NCBI GenBank assembly: GCA_947484175.1
Contig: CANKOI010000010.1
Span: 1 to 62,448, forward strand
Direction: 5' to 3'
Length of the DNA: 62,448 nt
DNA from: Deltaproteobacteria bacterium
GTDB lineage: Bacteria > Myxococcota_A > UBA796 > SXON01
The position numbers and the translations under genes are program-made. Position 1 is the first letter of the stretch. Every line of letters starts with the position of its first letter. The notes below the pieces were generated by a model. That model saw only the letters and a list, made by a program, of their open reading frames with translations. It did no database searches and was not told the origin of the DNA. This document shows, in pieces, positions 17,699 to 26,916 of the stretch.

Positions 17699-17754
17699 TC
17701 GAGTTTCGGCTTTCGAACCTCGGCTATCGAGATTCGCCTTTCGAACCTCGGTCG
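17699..17754. repeat. four 14-nt TCG-phased units in element B
   Basis: TCGAGTTTCGGCTT, TCGAACCTCGGCTA, TCGAGATTCGCCTT and TCGAACCTCGGTCG follow without gaps. Units 1 and 2 resemble units in copy A. The array lies about 50 bp inside the right terminus. Confidence 0.85.
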
Positions 17755-17835
17755 CCGGTAATCGGTCATCGGACACCGTCGGGCGGAGACCGGTCGAGGT
17801 GCCCGCGGACTTTGCGACGGCCCTGCCTGGCCGGC

Positions 17836-19275
17836 CTACCCCCCCGCCCCATACAAATCGGCCAACCACCGCACGCGAGTGGTGGCGTTGCCGAGGGAGG
17901 CGGATGCTCGCCAGACCACCACTCCTTCCGGGGTGACTTCGGTGATCATCCCTTGGAGCGTCCAGGACACGAGGTAGTTGCCATTGTCGAGCTTCCGCAC
18001 GTCGCCGAGGAGGGGGTCGAACTCACCGGTTTCGGAGGCAAACTCCCACGTCTTCTGGATGCTCCGACCGGGAATGTCCAGCGAGTACTCCACCACCCGC
18101 GAAACGGTCGGATCGTGGTGGTACCCGTTGTCGAAGAGGACAAAGCCGTCCTCCCAGAGGTGGGACAGGTGCGCGTGGCTCCACCAGGTGCGGTTGGGCC
18201 CCTCCACCTGCCAGGCGTCCGCGCTGGCGCCGATGGTGTCGCCGTCGATGTCGCTGAAGTCGCCGTAGCGTCCTCCGATCTGCCACAGCGGTTCGCCCGT
18301 GTCTGGGTTGAGGGCGAGGAGGGCATCCAAGTTCCGCGAGTTGACGAGGAGCGTGTTCCCGTCAGGTTCGTAGAGCAGCGAGTTGGCGTGCACCCAGTCC
18401 TTGCCGCCGCCCAGAGCGGGGTCGTCGAAGTGTTGGCACACTCGCCACGGTTCCTCCGGGTAATGGGCCTTGAAGTCGAAGATGGTGTCGGCCGCCCGGG
18501 CGTCGAGCAACCCCTCCTCGGCGAGTGCGACGGCGTCCACCCCGAGGTCTACGGTCTCGCCGTCTTCGAGGACCACGTCGGGCTCGGTATATTCGCGCAG
18601 GAAGGCGATGCGCCCGTCGGGGAGTTGGAGCGCGTCGTGGTGGGCATCTTCGGTAGCGGTGAGGGTGCGGGGGCTGCCGTTGAAGGGCTGGTGCACGATG
18701 CCGCTCACGGCTTCGTTGCCGCTGCCCTTCCGGGCGTTCTGCGTGTACACCACCCCGGTGGAGGCGTTGTCGAGTCGAACGCCGGGGATGTTGATCTGTT
18801 CGTCGGCGCGGACACTCCACACGTAGTCGCCGTCGCGGTCGATCACGACCACCCAGGCGTCGCCGTCCTGCAGCAGGCTGGTGAGCACCACCCCGCCGGC
18901 TTGCTGCGCGGCGCGGTCGTCCTCGCCGACCGTGAACGTGGGCAACTCCGCTGGGGCTGCGGCCACCTGCAAAGCACCGGACTCCGACTCGATCCGTGCG
19001 CCGGCGGGAGTCTCGACGACGACGCGGAAGCTGTACTCACGGCCCGACTTGAGGCCGAGCATCGTAGCGGTGTTCCCCGAGGGCTCGCGGGGGGATTGCT
19101 GGTCGAAGGCACCGTCGAGCCCGTACTCCACCCAGTGCTCGCCGGCGGGGGCGAGCAGGTTCCACGTGAGATGAACGACGTTGGGGAGCCGCTCGTCCGC
19201 TACTGCGTCGACCGCTCCGATCTCTGCACAGGCGGAGAGACAGACGCAGGTTGCGGTGACGAGGGCGCGAGCCAC
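17836..19275 (-). CDS. ASST-like (arylsulfotransferase family) lipoprotein
   Basis: About 479 residues from the GTG at 19275, chosen because it gives MARALVTATCVCLSACAEIG with a lipobox LSAC. The longer frame to 19380 would overlap the divergent gene. An N-terminal beta-sandwich-like domain (about 25-115) precedes a propeller with repeated strand-turn motifs. Conserved features include DAHHDALQLPDGRIAFL, DWVHANSLLYEPDGNTLLVN, WWSHAHLSHLWEDG and LLGDVRKLDNGNYLVSW. This pattern is the bacterial arylsulfotransferase (PF05935/PF14269) family, in which the active His sits in the HxH/HANS regions. Real sulfotransfer is not proven; many such lipoproteins have unknown substrates. A paralogue lies at 26917-28281. 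Confidence 0.8.
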   Translation of the reverse strand: MARALVTATCVCLSACAEIGAVDAVADERLPNVVHLTWNLLAPAGEHWVEYGLDGAFDQQSPREPSGNTATMLGLKSGREYSFRVVVETPAGARIESESGALQVAAAPAELPTFTVGEDDRAAQQAGGVVLTSLLQDGDAWVVVIDRDGDYVWSVRADEQINIPGVRLDNASTGVVYTQNARKGSGNEAVSGIVHQPFNGSPRTLTATEDAHHDALQLPDGRIAFLREYTEPDVVLEDGETVDLGVDAVALAEEGLLDARAADTIFDFKAHYPEEPWRVCQHFDDPALGGGKDWVHANSLLYEPDGNTLLVNSRNLDALLALNPDTGEPLWQIGGRYGDFSDIDGDTIGASADAWQVEGPNRTWWSHAHLSHLWEDGFVLFDNGYHHDPTVSRVVEYSLDIPGRSIQKTWEFASETGEFDPLLGDVRKLDNGNYLVSWTLQGMITEVTPEGVVVWRASASLGNATTRVRWLADLYGAGG

Positions 19276-19348
19276 GCGCGTCGATAACGCGCGGGCGGGA
19301 CGCCGCGCCGCCGCGACGATAAGCGCGCGTCCACACCCGGAACCCCCG

Positions 19349-20422
19349 ATGGCAACCCCCTTGGCCGAAGAGGCCACCACGCTCCACGACCGTTACCGCA
19401 AGGGCTTCGTGGGCCGATCTCGCGCCACCCGCGACCTCTCTGTGCTCGACACGCTCATCCACGACACGGCGGCCTTCCTCCCGACTCTGGGTCAGTCGCT
19501 CACCTTGCGGAGCCAAGTAGAGGAGCGTCTGGCGCTCTACCGCACGGAGCGCGAGAACATCGCGCAGATTCAGGCTGGCGGCGCCGAGGCCGTGGCTGCG
19601 TGGCGCCTCGTGGAGTGGAGCGACCTCCGTTTCCAGCGGTACGCGCGCGACTTCGCGGGTCAGTCCCGCCTCACCCGCGATGTGGCGCTGCTCGACGAGC
19701 TGGCTACCGAGCAGGCCGCTGCCCACACGGAGGTCGCCGCGACCGCCGGCCGCCTTGGGGAGCCCCGCCTCCTTGAGCAGGTTCCGCAGTTGAAGAAGCA
19801 CGCAGACCTCTTCCGAGCGGAAGTGGGTGAGGTGAAGAAGGCGCAGGCCGCGCTCGCGCCGGCCGATCGCGTGGGCGCGCTCGCCAGCCGCGCCAACCGG
19901 CAGTTCGCCCTGTGGCGCCTCCACTTTGAGGGCCGCCCGCGTGCCAGTCGTGGCTCCGGCGGCTTGAGCCGCATGATCGCCGAGCTCCAGGCCATCCAGG
20001 CGGGCATGGAGTCCACCCGTGGCGCCGGGGTCACTTCGGCTACGCACGCGGAGAACATCAACAAGGTGGCTGACCGGGTTCGCCATCATGGCGAAGAGCT
20101 CGCCAAGATCGCGGAGGCCCGCACCAACACGCCCACGGCGCAGCTGGTGGGGATGCACGGCGACGACGCGAACAAGCTGATCGCCCGCTACCGCGCGGAG
20201 TACGCCGGCAAGGGCCGTGAGGGCCGCGACCTGAACGTGCTGGCCGACCTCTGCGAGGGCATGCACGAGATCGCCCGCAGCATGAGCGCCTTGGGCGCCG
20301 ACCGCGGGGCGGACGGTCAGAACGGCCGCAACCTCACCGTCGTGCTCGACCACCTGAAGATGATGGAGCGGGAGTTTGTGGCGATCCTGAAGCTGAAGCA
20401 GCCGGCGCGCACCCGCGCCTGA
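19349..20422 (+). CDS. alpha-helical protein with four ~85-92-residue repeats, unknown function
   Basis: The protein has 357 residues, no signal peptide and no membrane helix. Four related segments are seen: RYRKGFVGRSRATRDLSVLD (15-34), RYARDFAGQSRLTRDVALLD (97-116), LWRLHFEGRPRASRGSGGLS (189-208) and RYRAEYAGKGREGRDLNVLA (280-299). Spacing is about 82-92 residues and each is followed by a long predicted helix. The shared signature is R/W-x(3)-F/Y-x-G-x(2)-R-x(2)-R-D-L/V. The rest is charged and helix-forming. I recognise no family. It is alone on the plus strand between divergent and convergent surface-protein genes, with its start 74 bp from the ASST-like gene start. Confidence 0.75.
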   Translation: MATPLAEEATTLHDRYRKGFVGRSRATRDLSVLDTLIHDTAAFLPTLGQSLTLRSQVEERLALYRTERENIAQIQAGGAEAVAAWRLVEWSDLRFQRYARDFAGQSRLTRDVALLDELATEQAAAHTEVAATAGRLGEPRLLEQVPQLKKHADLFRAEVGEVKKAQAALAPADRVGALASRANRQFALWRLHFEGRPRASRGSGGLSRMIAELQAIQAGMESTRGAGVTSATHAENINKVADRVRHHGEELAKIAEARTNTPTAQLVGMHGDDANKLIARYRAEYAGKGREGRDLNVLADLCEGMHEIARSMSALGADRGADGQNGRNLTVVLDHLKMMEREFVAILKLKQPARTRA

Positions 20423-20428
20423 CCGCGC

Positions 20429-21898
20429 CTACTTCTCGCGCACGTCGCTCGGAACCTCCAGCCGTCGCGCATCCTTCGGCAGCTCCTCCACGGCGGCCAC
20501 TCGGAACTCTACGCGGCGGTTCACCGCTCCCGCATCGGGGTCGTCGGGCTCCACCAACGGCCGTGCCTCGCCGAAGCCCTTGCTGAGCAGTCTGCCGCTC
20601 GGCATGCCGCGCTGCCCCAGCCAGGTCATCACGGAGAAGGCGCGGGCGTCGGAGAGTCGCAGGTTGAAGGCGTCGCCCCCGTTCCGGTTGGTGTGGCCTT
20701 CTACGAGGTAGTACGCAATTTCGGGGTGTTCGTTCATCACCGCGAGCACGGCTTCGAGCACGGGCGTGGCGCTGGCCATGAGCTCCGCGCGGCCTTCGGC
20801 GAAGAAGATCGCCTGGGTGATCACGATGCGGTCGCCGGCAAACTCGGCCACCTTGGGGCAGCCGTCGCTGTAACGGGGGTCCTGCTCGGGGTGGATCGCG
20901 TCACGAGGGCAGGCGTCGCGAGCGAACTCTACGCCGTCCTGGTCGCCGTCGAATTCGGGGCAGCCGTCGTCGTCGGCAAAGCCGTCGAAGGTTTCGGCCA
21001 TGTCGTCGCAGCGGTCGACCACATCGCGGATGCCGTCGCCGTCGGTGTCTAGGTTCGGGTCCACCGCGAGAGGCGGCGGCGGCGGGTCGGGCTTGGTGTA
21101 CGTCCAGCCCACGCTCACGATCGCGCGGAAGCTGGCCGCCCCCACACCTTCGGAGAGGCCGGCTGCGGCGCCCACCGACGCCCACGCGCCCTGAGGCAGC
21201 CGGTATCGGCCGCTCACGGTCGCCTCGACCGGCCACGTTTCGCCGCCCACGTCGGACTGCGAGGTGATCTCCAACGCCGCGCTGGCGGCGTCGGTCAGGT
21301 GATAGCGCCCGCCGAGGCCCAACATGGGGCCAACCCCCGCCACGAGGTTGCGGTCGGTCTCGGGAAAGCCCACCTCGGCGCCCACCATCGCTACCAGACC
21401 GATGTTGCCGAGCTCCTTCTCCAGAACGACTGCCGCGCTCGCGCGGGGACCGAGGCCGCCCACGTGGTGGGTCTCGTCGCCGGTGGGCAACCAAATGTTG
21501 GCCTGCACGCCCATGGCCGGCCGCAGGGCCTCCTCGCCGAAGGTGGGCACGAGTACGCCCAGTCGCGCGTCTCCGGGCGCCACGAAGCTGCCCGTCTGGT
21601 CTTCGCCCATCGCGTGGATGGGCAGGGCGCCGTCTACCCTAAGGCCGCCGAAGCTGTATCCGCCGCCGAGGTAGATGGTGCCGAGCGAGGAGATGACCGA
21701 CTCGCGGCCCCAGGGAAAGGCCTCGGCGAGAGGGTTTTCGGCGTAGTCAAAACCGAGGAGCGTGTCCCACGAGCCGGAGCGCTGCGCGTACGCGGAGCCC
21801 ACGCGGGCGAAGCTGTGGGGGTTCCCCGAGGTGCCGAGGAGCTCGTACCCGTGCGCGTCGAGGGCCAAGGCGGAGTGGGCCGCAAGAAGAAGGAACAT
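20429..21898 (-). CDS. OmpA family outer-membrane protein with thrombospondin type 3 repeats
   Basis: This 489-residue protein starts with a short signal (MFLLLAAHSALA) and then an N-terminal beta-barrel-like region (about 15-265) rich in alternating glycine and aromatic strands. A Pro linker (PDPPPPP) follows. Then come calcium-binding type 3 repeats (DTDGDGIRDVVDRCDD, ADDDGCPEFDGDQDGV, DGCPKVAEFAGDRI). The C-terminal OmpA/MotB domain (ITQAIFFAEGRAEL, VEGHTNRNGGDAFNLRLSDARA, NRRVEFRV) binds peptidoglycan. It anchors the outer membrane to the wall. Its ATG overlaps the stop of the beta-helix gene (ATGA), so the two are co-translated and may form one surface assembly. Confidence 0.9.
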   Translation of the reverse strand: MFLLLAAHSALALDAHGYELLGTSGNPHSFARVGSAYAQRSGSWDTLLGFDYAENPLAEAFPWGRESVISSLGTIYLGGGYSFGGLRVDGALPIHAMGEDQTGSFVAPGDARLGVLVPTFGEEALRPAMGVQANIWLPTGDETHHVGGLGPRASAAVVLEKELGNIGLVAMVGAEVGFPETDRNLVAGVGPMLGLGGRYHLTDAASAALEITSQSDVGGETWPVEATVSGRYRLPQGAWASVGAAAGLSEGVGAASFRAIVSVGWTYTKPDPPPPPLAVDPNLDTDGDGIRDVVDRCDDMAETFDGFADDDGCPEFDGDQDGVEFARDACPRDAIHPEQDPRYSDGCPKVAEFAGDRIVITQAIFFAEGRAELMASATPVLEAVLAVMNEHPEIAYYLVEGHTNRNGGDAFNLRLSDARAFSVMTWLGQRGMPSGRLLSKGFGEARPLVEPDDPDAGAVNRRVEFRVAAVEELPKDARRLEVPSDVREK

Positions 21899-24800
21899 CA
21901 GCGTGTCTCCGCGCCGGTCCGGCGCCGCCGCAGCGTGAACACGAGGCCCGGAAGGAGCGCGGCGCCAGCCCAGTCCGCCCCACAGCCGCCGCCGGCGAAG
22001 TCGCCCTGGTAGTCAAGCCAGTCGCCCACCCCGTCGTAGTCGAGGTCAACGGTACCTTCGTCCGCGTCGGTGAGGCCGTCGCCATCGCTGTCGAGGTCCC
22101 AGCTGTTGCGCTCGCCGTCGCCGTCCACGTCGGTATCGAAGCTCCCGTCGTCGTCGGTGTCGGTGAGGTTCTCGATGCGCGAGGCGATGCCGTCGTCGTC
22201 GTCGTCGGTGTCGCCGCAGTCGGGCACAAAGTCGCCGTCGTGGTCGGGCCCGTCATGGTACTCGGTGGCGTCGTCCACGCCGTCGCCATCGGTGTCGGGG
22301 TCCTCCGGGTTGCAGCCCACGATCCACTCCTGCAAGTCGGTGAGGGTGTCGCCGTCGCGGTCGTCGTGCTCGGTGTACCCGTCGCAGTCGTTGTCCTCGC
22401 CGTCCACGCGTTCGTAGGCGCCGGGGTAGGTCGCGGGGTTCTCGTCGTCGCAGTCTTCGCCGATCGGGTACCCGTCGTCGTCCTGGTCGTCGTCTCGCCC
22501 GTCGCAGTTCTGATCCACGCCGTCGTACCAAATCTCTTCGGCCTCGGGGTTCACGGCCGCATCGAAGTCGTTGCAGTCGCCGCCGCCGTACACCACATCG
22601 TCCCAGCCGTCGCCGTCCCGATCCCACTCGGAAAATCCGTCGCAGTCGGTGTCGAAGCCGTCGGTCGGGTCCTCATAGGCGCCCGGGTACACCGTGGCTT
22701 GCGCGTCGTTGCAGTCGGCGCCGCCGGCCTCTACGGCCACCCAGCCATCGCCGTCTACGTCGATGAGATCGCTGCCGTCGCAGTCCTGGTCGATCGTGTC
22801 GTAGGGGATCTCGGCGTTTCCGGGGTGGCGCGCGGCGTTGAAATCGTCGCAGTCGCTGCCGCCGTAGTCGCTGGAGATGAAGCCGTCACGGTCACGATCG
22901 TAGTCGTTCCGGCCGTCGCAGTTCTGGTCCACGCCGTCGTACCACACCTCCACAGCGCCGCCGTGTACCGTGAGGTCCTCGTCGTCGCAGTCGTCGCCGC
23001 CGTCGACGAAGGCCGCGTCGTGCAGGTCACCGTCCTGATCGTAGTCGCTGCCGCCCGAGCAGTCCTGATCCACCCCGTCGTACCACACCTCCACGGCGTC
23101 CGGGTTCACGGCGAACGCCGTGTCGTCGCAGTCGTCGCCCCCGGCAATCGTGGCCACGTGGCCGTCGCCGTCGATGTCCACGAGGTCGGAGCCGTCGCAG
23201 TCCTGGTCCACGCCGTCGTAGGCCACCTCGGCTTGCACCGGGCTGATGGCGCTGTTGTCGTCGTCACAGTCCACGTTGTCGTAAAAGCCGTCGCCGTCGC
23301 GGTCGGCCACGTCGGCGTCGGGCCCGCCGTAGGCGCCGATGTCGGAGGGGGAGCCGTCGAGGTCGATGATGGCCGCGTAGCCCGCGTCGATCGCAGGGCT
23401 GCCGGCCTGGAGGTAGAGGCTGTCGTCGGTCTCGTCGCCGTCGGGCGTATACGCCACGAATTCGGGATCGACGTTGAGGTTGCCGCTGGTGCCGGTGGGG
23501 TCGCTCCAGCCCACCCAGTCGCTGCCGGCGTTGTCCCACACGAGGTTGTTGTACAGGTCCGTCGAAGCCGCGGTGCCGTAGGCTCCGCCGCCGTCCAGGC
23601 CCTCGACGAAGAGGTTGTTCACGACCGAGAGCGTGGTCTCCGTGTAGAGGTGGCCCCCGTTGCGGGCTCCGTCGTTGCCGGCGAAGCTGTTGTTCACCAG
23701 CTCGATCTCCACGGTTCCGTTCAGCCAAGCGCCGCCGCCATCCACGCTCGCTTCGTTGTCGGTGATGCGGTTGTTGGTCACGCTGCCCGAACCGCTCACG
23801 TCGTCGAGCGCGAGCCCGCCGCCGTACTTGGCGGTGTTGCCATGAATGTAGGCCCGCGCCACCGCCACGGTGGGCACGCCGCTGGCGCCGACCGCTCCGG
23901 CGTACGCCCCGGCTACGTTGCGGAAGAAGCTGCCCTCGAACACGCTGAGCTCGGCGCCGCCCTGCGCCCACACGGCGCCGCCTGACTCGTCGGCCGCGTT
24001 GCCGGTGAAGCGCGACTCTTCGATGGTGGCGCTGCCGCCCACCCAGATGGCACCGCCGTTCCCGAGGCGGGCTTCGTTGTCGGAGAAGGTTGCGCCGCTC
24101 ACGGTGAGCCCGTCTCCCGCGCCGATCGCGCCGCCGTCCCCCCCAATCGACACGTTTCCGGAGAAGGCACACTCCGTAAGGTCGAGGGAGCCCTCGCCGC
24201 CGATCGCGCCGCCGTCGCTCCCGGCGTCGTTGCCGTCGAAGGTGGCGGTCTCTGCGCTGTAGCTGCCCGTTCCCGTCACCGAAACCGCACCGCCGTCGGC
24301 GGTGGCTTCATTGTCGGTGTACTTCCCGCCCACATCGACGAAGGTTGAGCCGGTCCCCACGTCCACGGCGCCGCCGTCTGCGCCAACGTTGCGCGTGAAT
24401 ACGCAGGCGTCGCAGTCCACGGAGGCGCTGCCGCTGAGCGAAACCGCCCCGCCCCCGGCACTGCTCTCGTTGTCGGCGAAGCGCACGCCGATGAGGCGGG
24501 CCGTGGCGCCGTCGCCCACTGCGAGCGCGCCGCCGCCGTAGGCCAGATTGTCGGAGAACTCCACGCCCTGGAGGTCTGCGCCGCTGCCGTCGACGAGCGC
24601 GATGGCGCCGCCGTCGTAGCCGCCGCTCCGGCCGCTCGCTACGGCGCCCGAAATCGAGCTGGTGGTCAGGGTGAGGCTGCTGTGATCGGTGAGGTAGAAG
24701 CCCACCCCCGAGGTGTTGCGCCCGGTGGGGTTTACCACTTCCACGGCATCGCCCACGAAGGAGGCGTTGTCGAGGTAGGCGAAGCCGCCGTGCGAGGTGG

Positions 24801-25389
24801 CGGAGGGGCCATTCGCGACGACGTCGAGGAAGTCGAGGCTGGACCCGTCGTCGGCGTAAATGGCGCCGCCGTACGTGGCCGTTCCGCTCTCGATGCGCAG
24901 GGTGGAGGCCTGGACCACTCCGCCTCCGGTGACGTAGATCGCCGCACCGTAGGCGGCCGTCGCGCCGGTCACGGTCACGTCGTCGAGCACGAGCTCGCCG
25001 CCATCCACGTAGAAGGCGCCGCCTCGGCTGGTGGCCGTGCCTGCCGACACCACGTTCACGGCCGACAGATGCAGCTCTCCTCGCTCCAGCACCACTCCGC
25101 GCGCGCCGAAGGGTTGGAGCTCGAGGTCTTCGAGCCAACACGCCCGGCCACTCGCGATCGTGACGACGTCGTCGGGGGAGCCAGGCGACAGAATGGTGCT
25201 ACCCGCGCCTGCGCCGCGCACCGTGAGCGACTTGCTTCCGAAGTCGATCGCCTCGGCCCAGGTCCCCGCGGGAACGTCGATGGTGTCGCCGTCTGCGGCG
25301 AGGTCGATCGCCCCTTGAATGGTGGCGGCGTCGACGCCGACGGTGAGCGTGGCCGCGGAGGCCCCGCGTGCAATCAGGAGCAGGATCAT
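21898..25389 (-). CDS. secreted beta-helix protein with MopE-like metal-binding repeats and MYXO-CTERM-type tail
   Basis: The 1163-residue protein starts at 25389 (MILLLIARGASAATLTVGV, a signal peptide). Residues about 20-700 form a right-handed beta-helix with Pmp-like GGAI/FxxN turns (FSDNEARLGNGGAIWVGG and similar). About 715-1000 hold seven putative metal-binding motif repeats of the DxDGDG...DCDD...DQDCDG type. They are followed by type 3 Asp-rich repeats (TDTDGDGV-like). The end is GGGCGADWAGAALLPGLVFT followed by RRRR: a Cys, one helix and a basic cluster, which is the MYXO-CTERM sorting-signal pattern. It is thus likely lipid-linked or sorted to the cell surface. It sits between overlapping neighbours on both sides (ATGA at each end). 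Confidence 0.88.
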   Translation of the reverse strand: MILLLIARGASAATLTVGVDAATIQGAIDLAADGDTIDVPAGTWAEAIDFGSKSLTVRGAGAGSTILSPGSPDDVVTIASGRACWLEDLELQPFGARGVVLERGELHLSAVNVVSAGTATSRGGAFYVDGGELVLDDVTVTGATAAYGAAIYVTGGGVVQASTLRIESGTATYGGAIYADDGSSLDFLDVVANGPSATSHGGFAYLDNASFVGDAVEVVNPTGRNTSGVGFYLTDHSSLTLTTSSISGAVASGRSGGYDGGAIALVDGSGADLQGVEFSDNLAYGGGALAVGDGATARLIGVRFADNESSAGGGAVSLSGSASVDCDACVFTRNVGADGGAVDVGTGSTFVDVGGKYTDNEATADGGAVSVTGTGSYSAETATFDGNDAGSDGGAIGGEGSLDLTECAFSGNVSIGGDGGAIGAGDGLTVSGATFSDNEARLGNGGAIWVGGSATIEESRFTGNAADESGGAVWAQGGAELSVFEGSFFRNVAGAYAGAVGASGVPTVAVARAYIHGNTAKYGGGLALDDVSGSGSVTNNRITDNEASVDGGGAWLNGTVEIELVNNSFAGNDGARNGGHLYTETTLSVVNNLFVEGLDGGGAYGTAASTDLYNNLVWDNAGSDWVGWSDPTGTSGNLNVDPEFVAYTPDGDETDDSLYLQAGSPAIDAGYAAIIDLDGSPSDIGAYGGPDADVADRDGDGFYDNVDCDDDNSAISPVQAEVAYDGVDQDCDGSDLVDIDGDGHVATIAGGDDCDDTAFAVNPDAVEVWYDGVDQDCSGGSDYDQDGDLHDAAFVDGGDDCDDEDLTVHGGAVEVWYDGVDQNCDGRNDYDRDRDGFISSDYGGSDCDDFNAARHPGNAEIPYDTIDQDCDGSDLIDVDGDGWVAVEAGGADCNDAQATVYPGAYEDPTDGFDTDCDGFSEWDRDGDGWDDVVYGGGDCNDFDAAVNPEAEEIWYDGVDQNCDGRDDDQDDDGYPIGEDCDDENPATYPGAYERVDGEDNDCDGYTEHDDRDGDTLTDLQEWIVGCNPEDPDTDGDGVDDATEYHDGPDHDGDFVPDCGDTDDDDDGIASRIENLTDTDDDGSFDTDVDGDGERNSWDLDSDGDGLTDADEGTVDLDYDGVGDWLDYQGDFAGGGCGADWAGAALLPGLVFTLRRRRTGAETR

Positions 25390-26867
25390 GCCGGCCTCGC
25401 GGTGCGACGTCGCGCAACCTGCAGGAGTAGGGGGAGAAGTACGAGGGGGAGGGCGTGGCGCGCCGGGGCGGAGGAGCAGCCGCAGCCGCCCGGCTCCCCG
25501 AGCCATTCGCCGGCGTTGAGCCCGGTAGGCCCGGTGTCGATGACCCCCGCGCCGCTGTCGTCGCCGGCGGCGGTATCGGTGCCGCTGTCAACCGGCTCGG
25601 CGGTGTCGCCGGTGTCGCCGGTGCCCGTGCCTTCGAAGGTCAGGCTGGTTTCGTCGAGCTCGGCGAGGCCGTTGGCGGTGACGGTGATCTCGACGAACTC
25701 CGTCATCGCACACGTCATCACCGGACCGCCGCCCCAAGAGGCTTCGGCCTGCGCGCCGTCCCAGTTCACAGTGAGGGTAGCGAAGGTGCCCGGAAGGGGC
25801 GAACTGGTCACCTGGCCGATGACCTGCGTATTTTCGTGCGAGGCGTCCACGAAGAGGGCGAGGGCGTTCCCGTCGCGCACCATGCCCGCGGTGCCGAAGC
25901 CGCCCTCGCTCCAGGCGGTGTCGTTCATGGAGAGGAGGGGGCGCAGGTCCGTTCCGGCGTCCGCGAAGTGGGGGTCCTCGCCCCCGACGGCGAACCCGAT
26001 GCTGTCGAGCAACGTGTACACGCCTTCGAAGCCCAGCGCCGCAACTTCTACGTCCACACCGAAGAGCCTCCCGTTGTCCACGCTCAGCTCGGCGTCGCGT
26101 GTGAACACCGTGCCGTCGCTGCTCGTGGCGCTCCCCGACGCTCCGGTGGCCGGGACGCTGTACCAAAGGCGCCAGGCGCCCTCCTCCGCGAGCACCGAGG
26201 GGTGGCCGAGGCCGCTGGCATCGAAGCCGGTGCCGGGGGAGAGGGCGACGGTGGGAAAGGAGAAGCTCAGGCCGTCGGGCGAGCTGGTGCGCCACAGTTG
26301 GCCGCCGGAACCGTAGAGAAGCACCAACTCGCCGGCCACGACCTCCGCGGAGGGCTGCGATGCGCCGGCAAGGACCGTGGCGCTGGAACGAGTCCAGTTC
26401 GTCAGATCGGTCGACGTGGCGGCGTGCACCGAGGGGCCGAGGCTGGTGTCGAAGGCGGTGTAAAACATCCACCATGTCCCGTTGAAGTACACTACTTCGG
26501 GATCGCCCACGCCGCCGGTTTCATCGGCACCCGACCCGTTGAGCACGGGAGAGGAGCCCGGAAGGAACGCGAGCTCTGCCACCGGGAATGGTTGGGAACT
26601 CCCGCCGAAGCCAATTTCCTCGGCACCGGTGTACTCGGCGGTGAAGGTGCAGGCGTCTCCCAGCCTCACGGTGAACCCCTCGCCGGCCGCGAGGCGCATC
26701 CTCGCGGTGAACACGAAGCTGGTCACCTCACCCACGTTGAGCACGGCCGAAGTGTCATCGAGGCGCAGCACGCCTTCCTCGACGGAACCGCCCTCCCAAT
26801 CTCCAGCATCCGCGGCGAACGAGGCGTCAGAAGTGGACGCCCGAGCGAGCGCAACGAGAAGCAGCAT
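25386..26867 (-). CDS. secreted glycosidase-like propeller protein with MYXO-CTERM-type tail
   Basis: The protein has 493 residues with a signal peptide (MLLLVALARASTSDA). An N-terminal sandwich is followed by a five-bladed-propeller-like region resembling GH43-type proteins: GVGDPEVVYFNGTWWMFYTA, ATSTDLTNWTRSS, GLGHPSVLAEEGAWRLWYS. The DPxV...W-M-Y and SxDLxNW motifs are typical of that fold, but catalytic acids cannot be assigned with certainty. A Thr/Asp/Gly linker (TGDTGDTAEPVDSGTD) leads to GGCGCSSAPARHALPLVLLP and a basic end, a MYXO-CTERM signal. It overlaps the beta-helix gene by 4 bp. Carbohydrate binding or hydrolysis at the surface is inferred. Confidence 0.8.
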   Translation of the reverse strand: MLLLVALARASTSDASFAADAGDWEGGSVEEGVLRLDDTSAVLNVGEVTSFVFTARMRLAAGEGFTVRLGDACTFTAEYTGAEEIGFGGSSQPFPVAELAFLPGSSPVLNGSGADETGGVGDPEVVYFNGTWWMFYTAFDTSLGPSVHAATSTDLTNWTRSSATVLAGASQPSAEVVAGELVLLYGSGGQLWRTSSPDGLSFSFPTVALSPGTGFDASGLGHPSVLAEEGAWRLWYSVPATGASGSATSSDGTVFTRDAELSVDNGRLFGVDVEVAALGFEGVYTLLDSIGFAVGGEDPHFADAGTDLRPLLSMNDTAWSEGGFGTAGMVRDGNALALFVDASHENTQVIGQVTSSPLPGTFATLTVNWDGAQAEASWGGGPVMTCAMTEFVEITVTANGLAELDETSLTFEGTGTGDTGDTAEPVDSGTDTAAGDDSGAGVIDTGPTGLNAGEWLGEPGGCGCSSAPARHALPLVLLPLLLQVARRRTARPA

Positions 26868-26916
26868 GCGGGCGCATCGGTCACCTCCCGAAAAGCTTGA
26901 GGCGGCAGGCGGCGGG

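Larger units (their letters stand above)
17013..17825 (+). mobile_element. ISAs1-type element copy B, truncated, with 10-bp target duplication
   Basis: The left end CAGGGGGATCGCAAAGTCC (17013-17031) and the reverse complement of the right end GGACTTTGCGACGGCCCTG (17807-17825) match at 16 of 19 positions. Both are flanked directly by CCTGGCCGGC (17003-17012 and 17826-17835), a 10-bp direct repeat that fits a target duplication. Inside are the first part of an ISAs1-family transposase (17122-about 17605), a short segment shared with copies A and D (about 17602-17640) and a 14-nt array (17699-17754). At 813 bp it is shorter than a complete ISAs1 element, and it cannot encode a full transposase. 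It separates the gene ending at 16983 from the ASST-like gene, whose stop codon begins right after the duplication. Confidence 0.85.

Noticed and set aside
22000-23300. GTCGTC/GCCGTC triplet-rich stretch as a non-coding simple repeat
   Set aside because: It is in frame with, and explained by, Asp-rich calcium/metal-binding motifs of the secreted protein.
22240-23985. Long plus-strand frame of Val/Ala repeats opposite the beta-helix gene
   Set aside because: It is the complement of the Asp-rich metal-binding repeats (GTC/GTCG triplets), not a separate gene.
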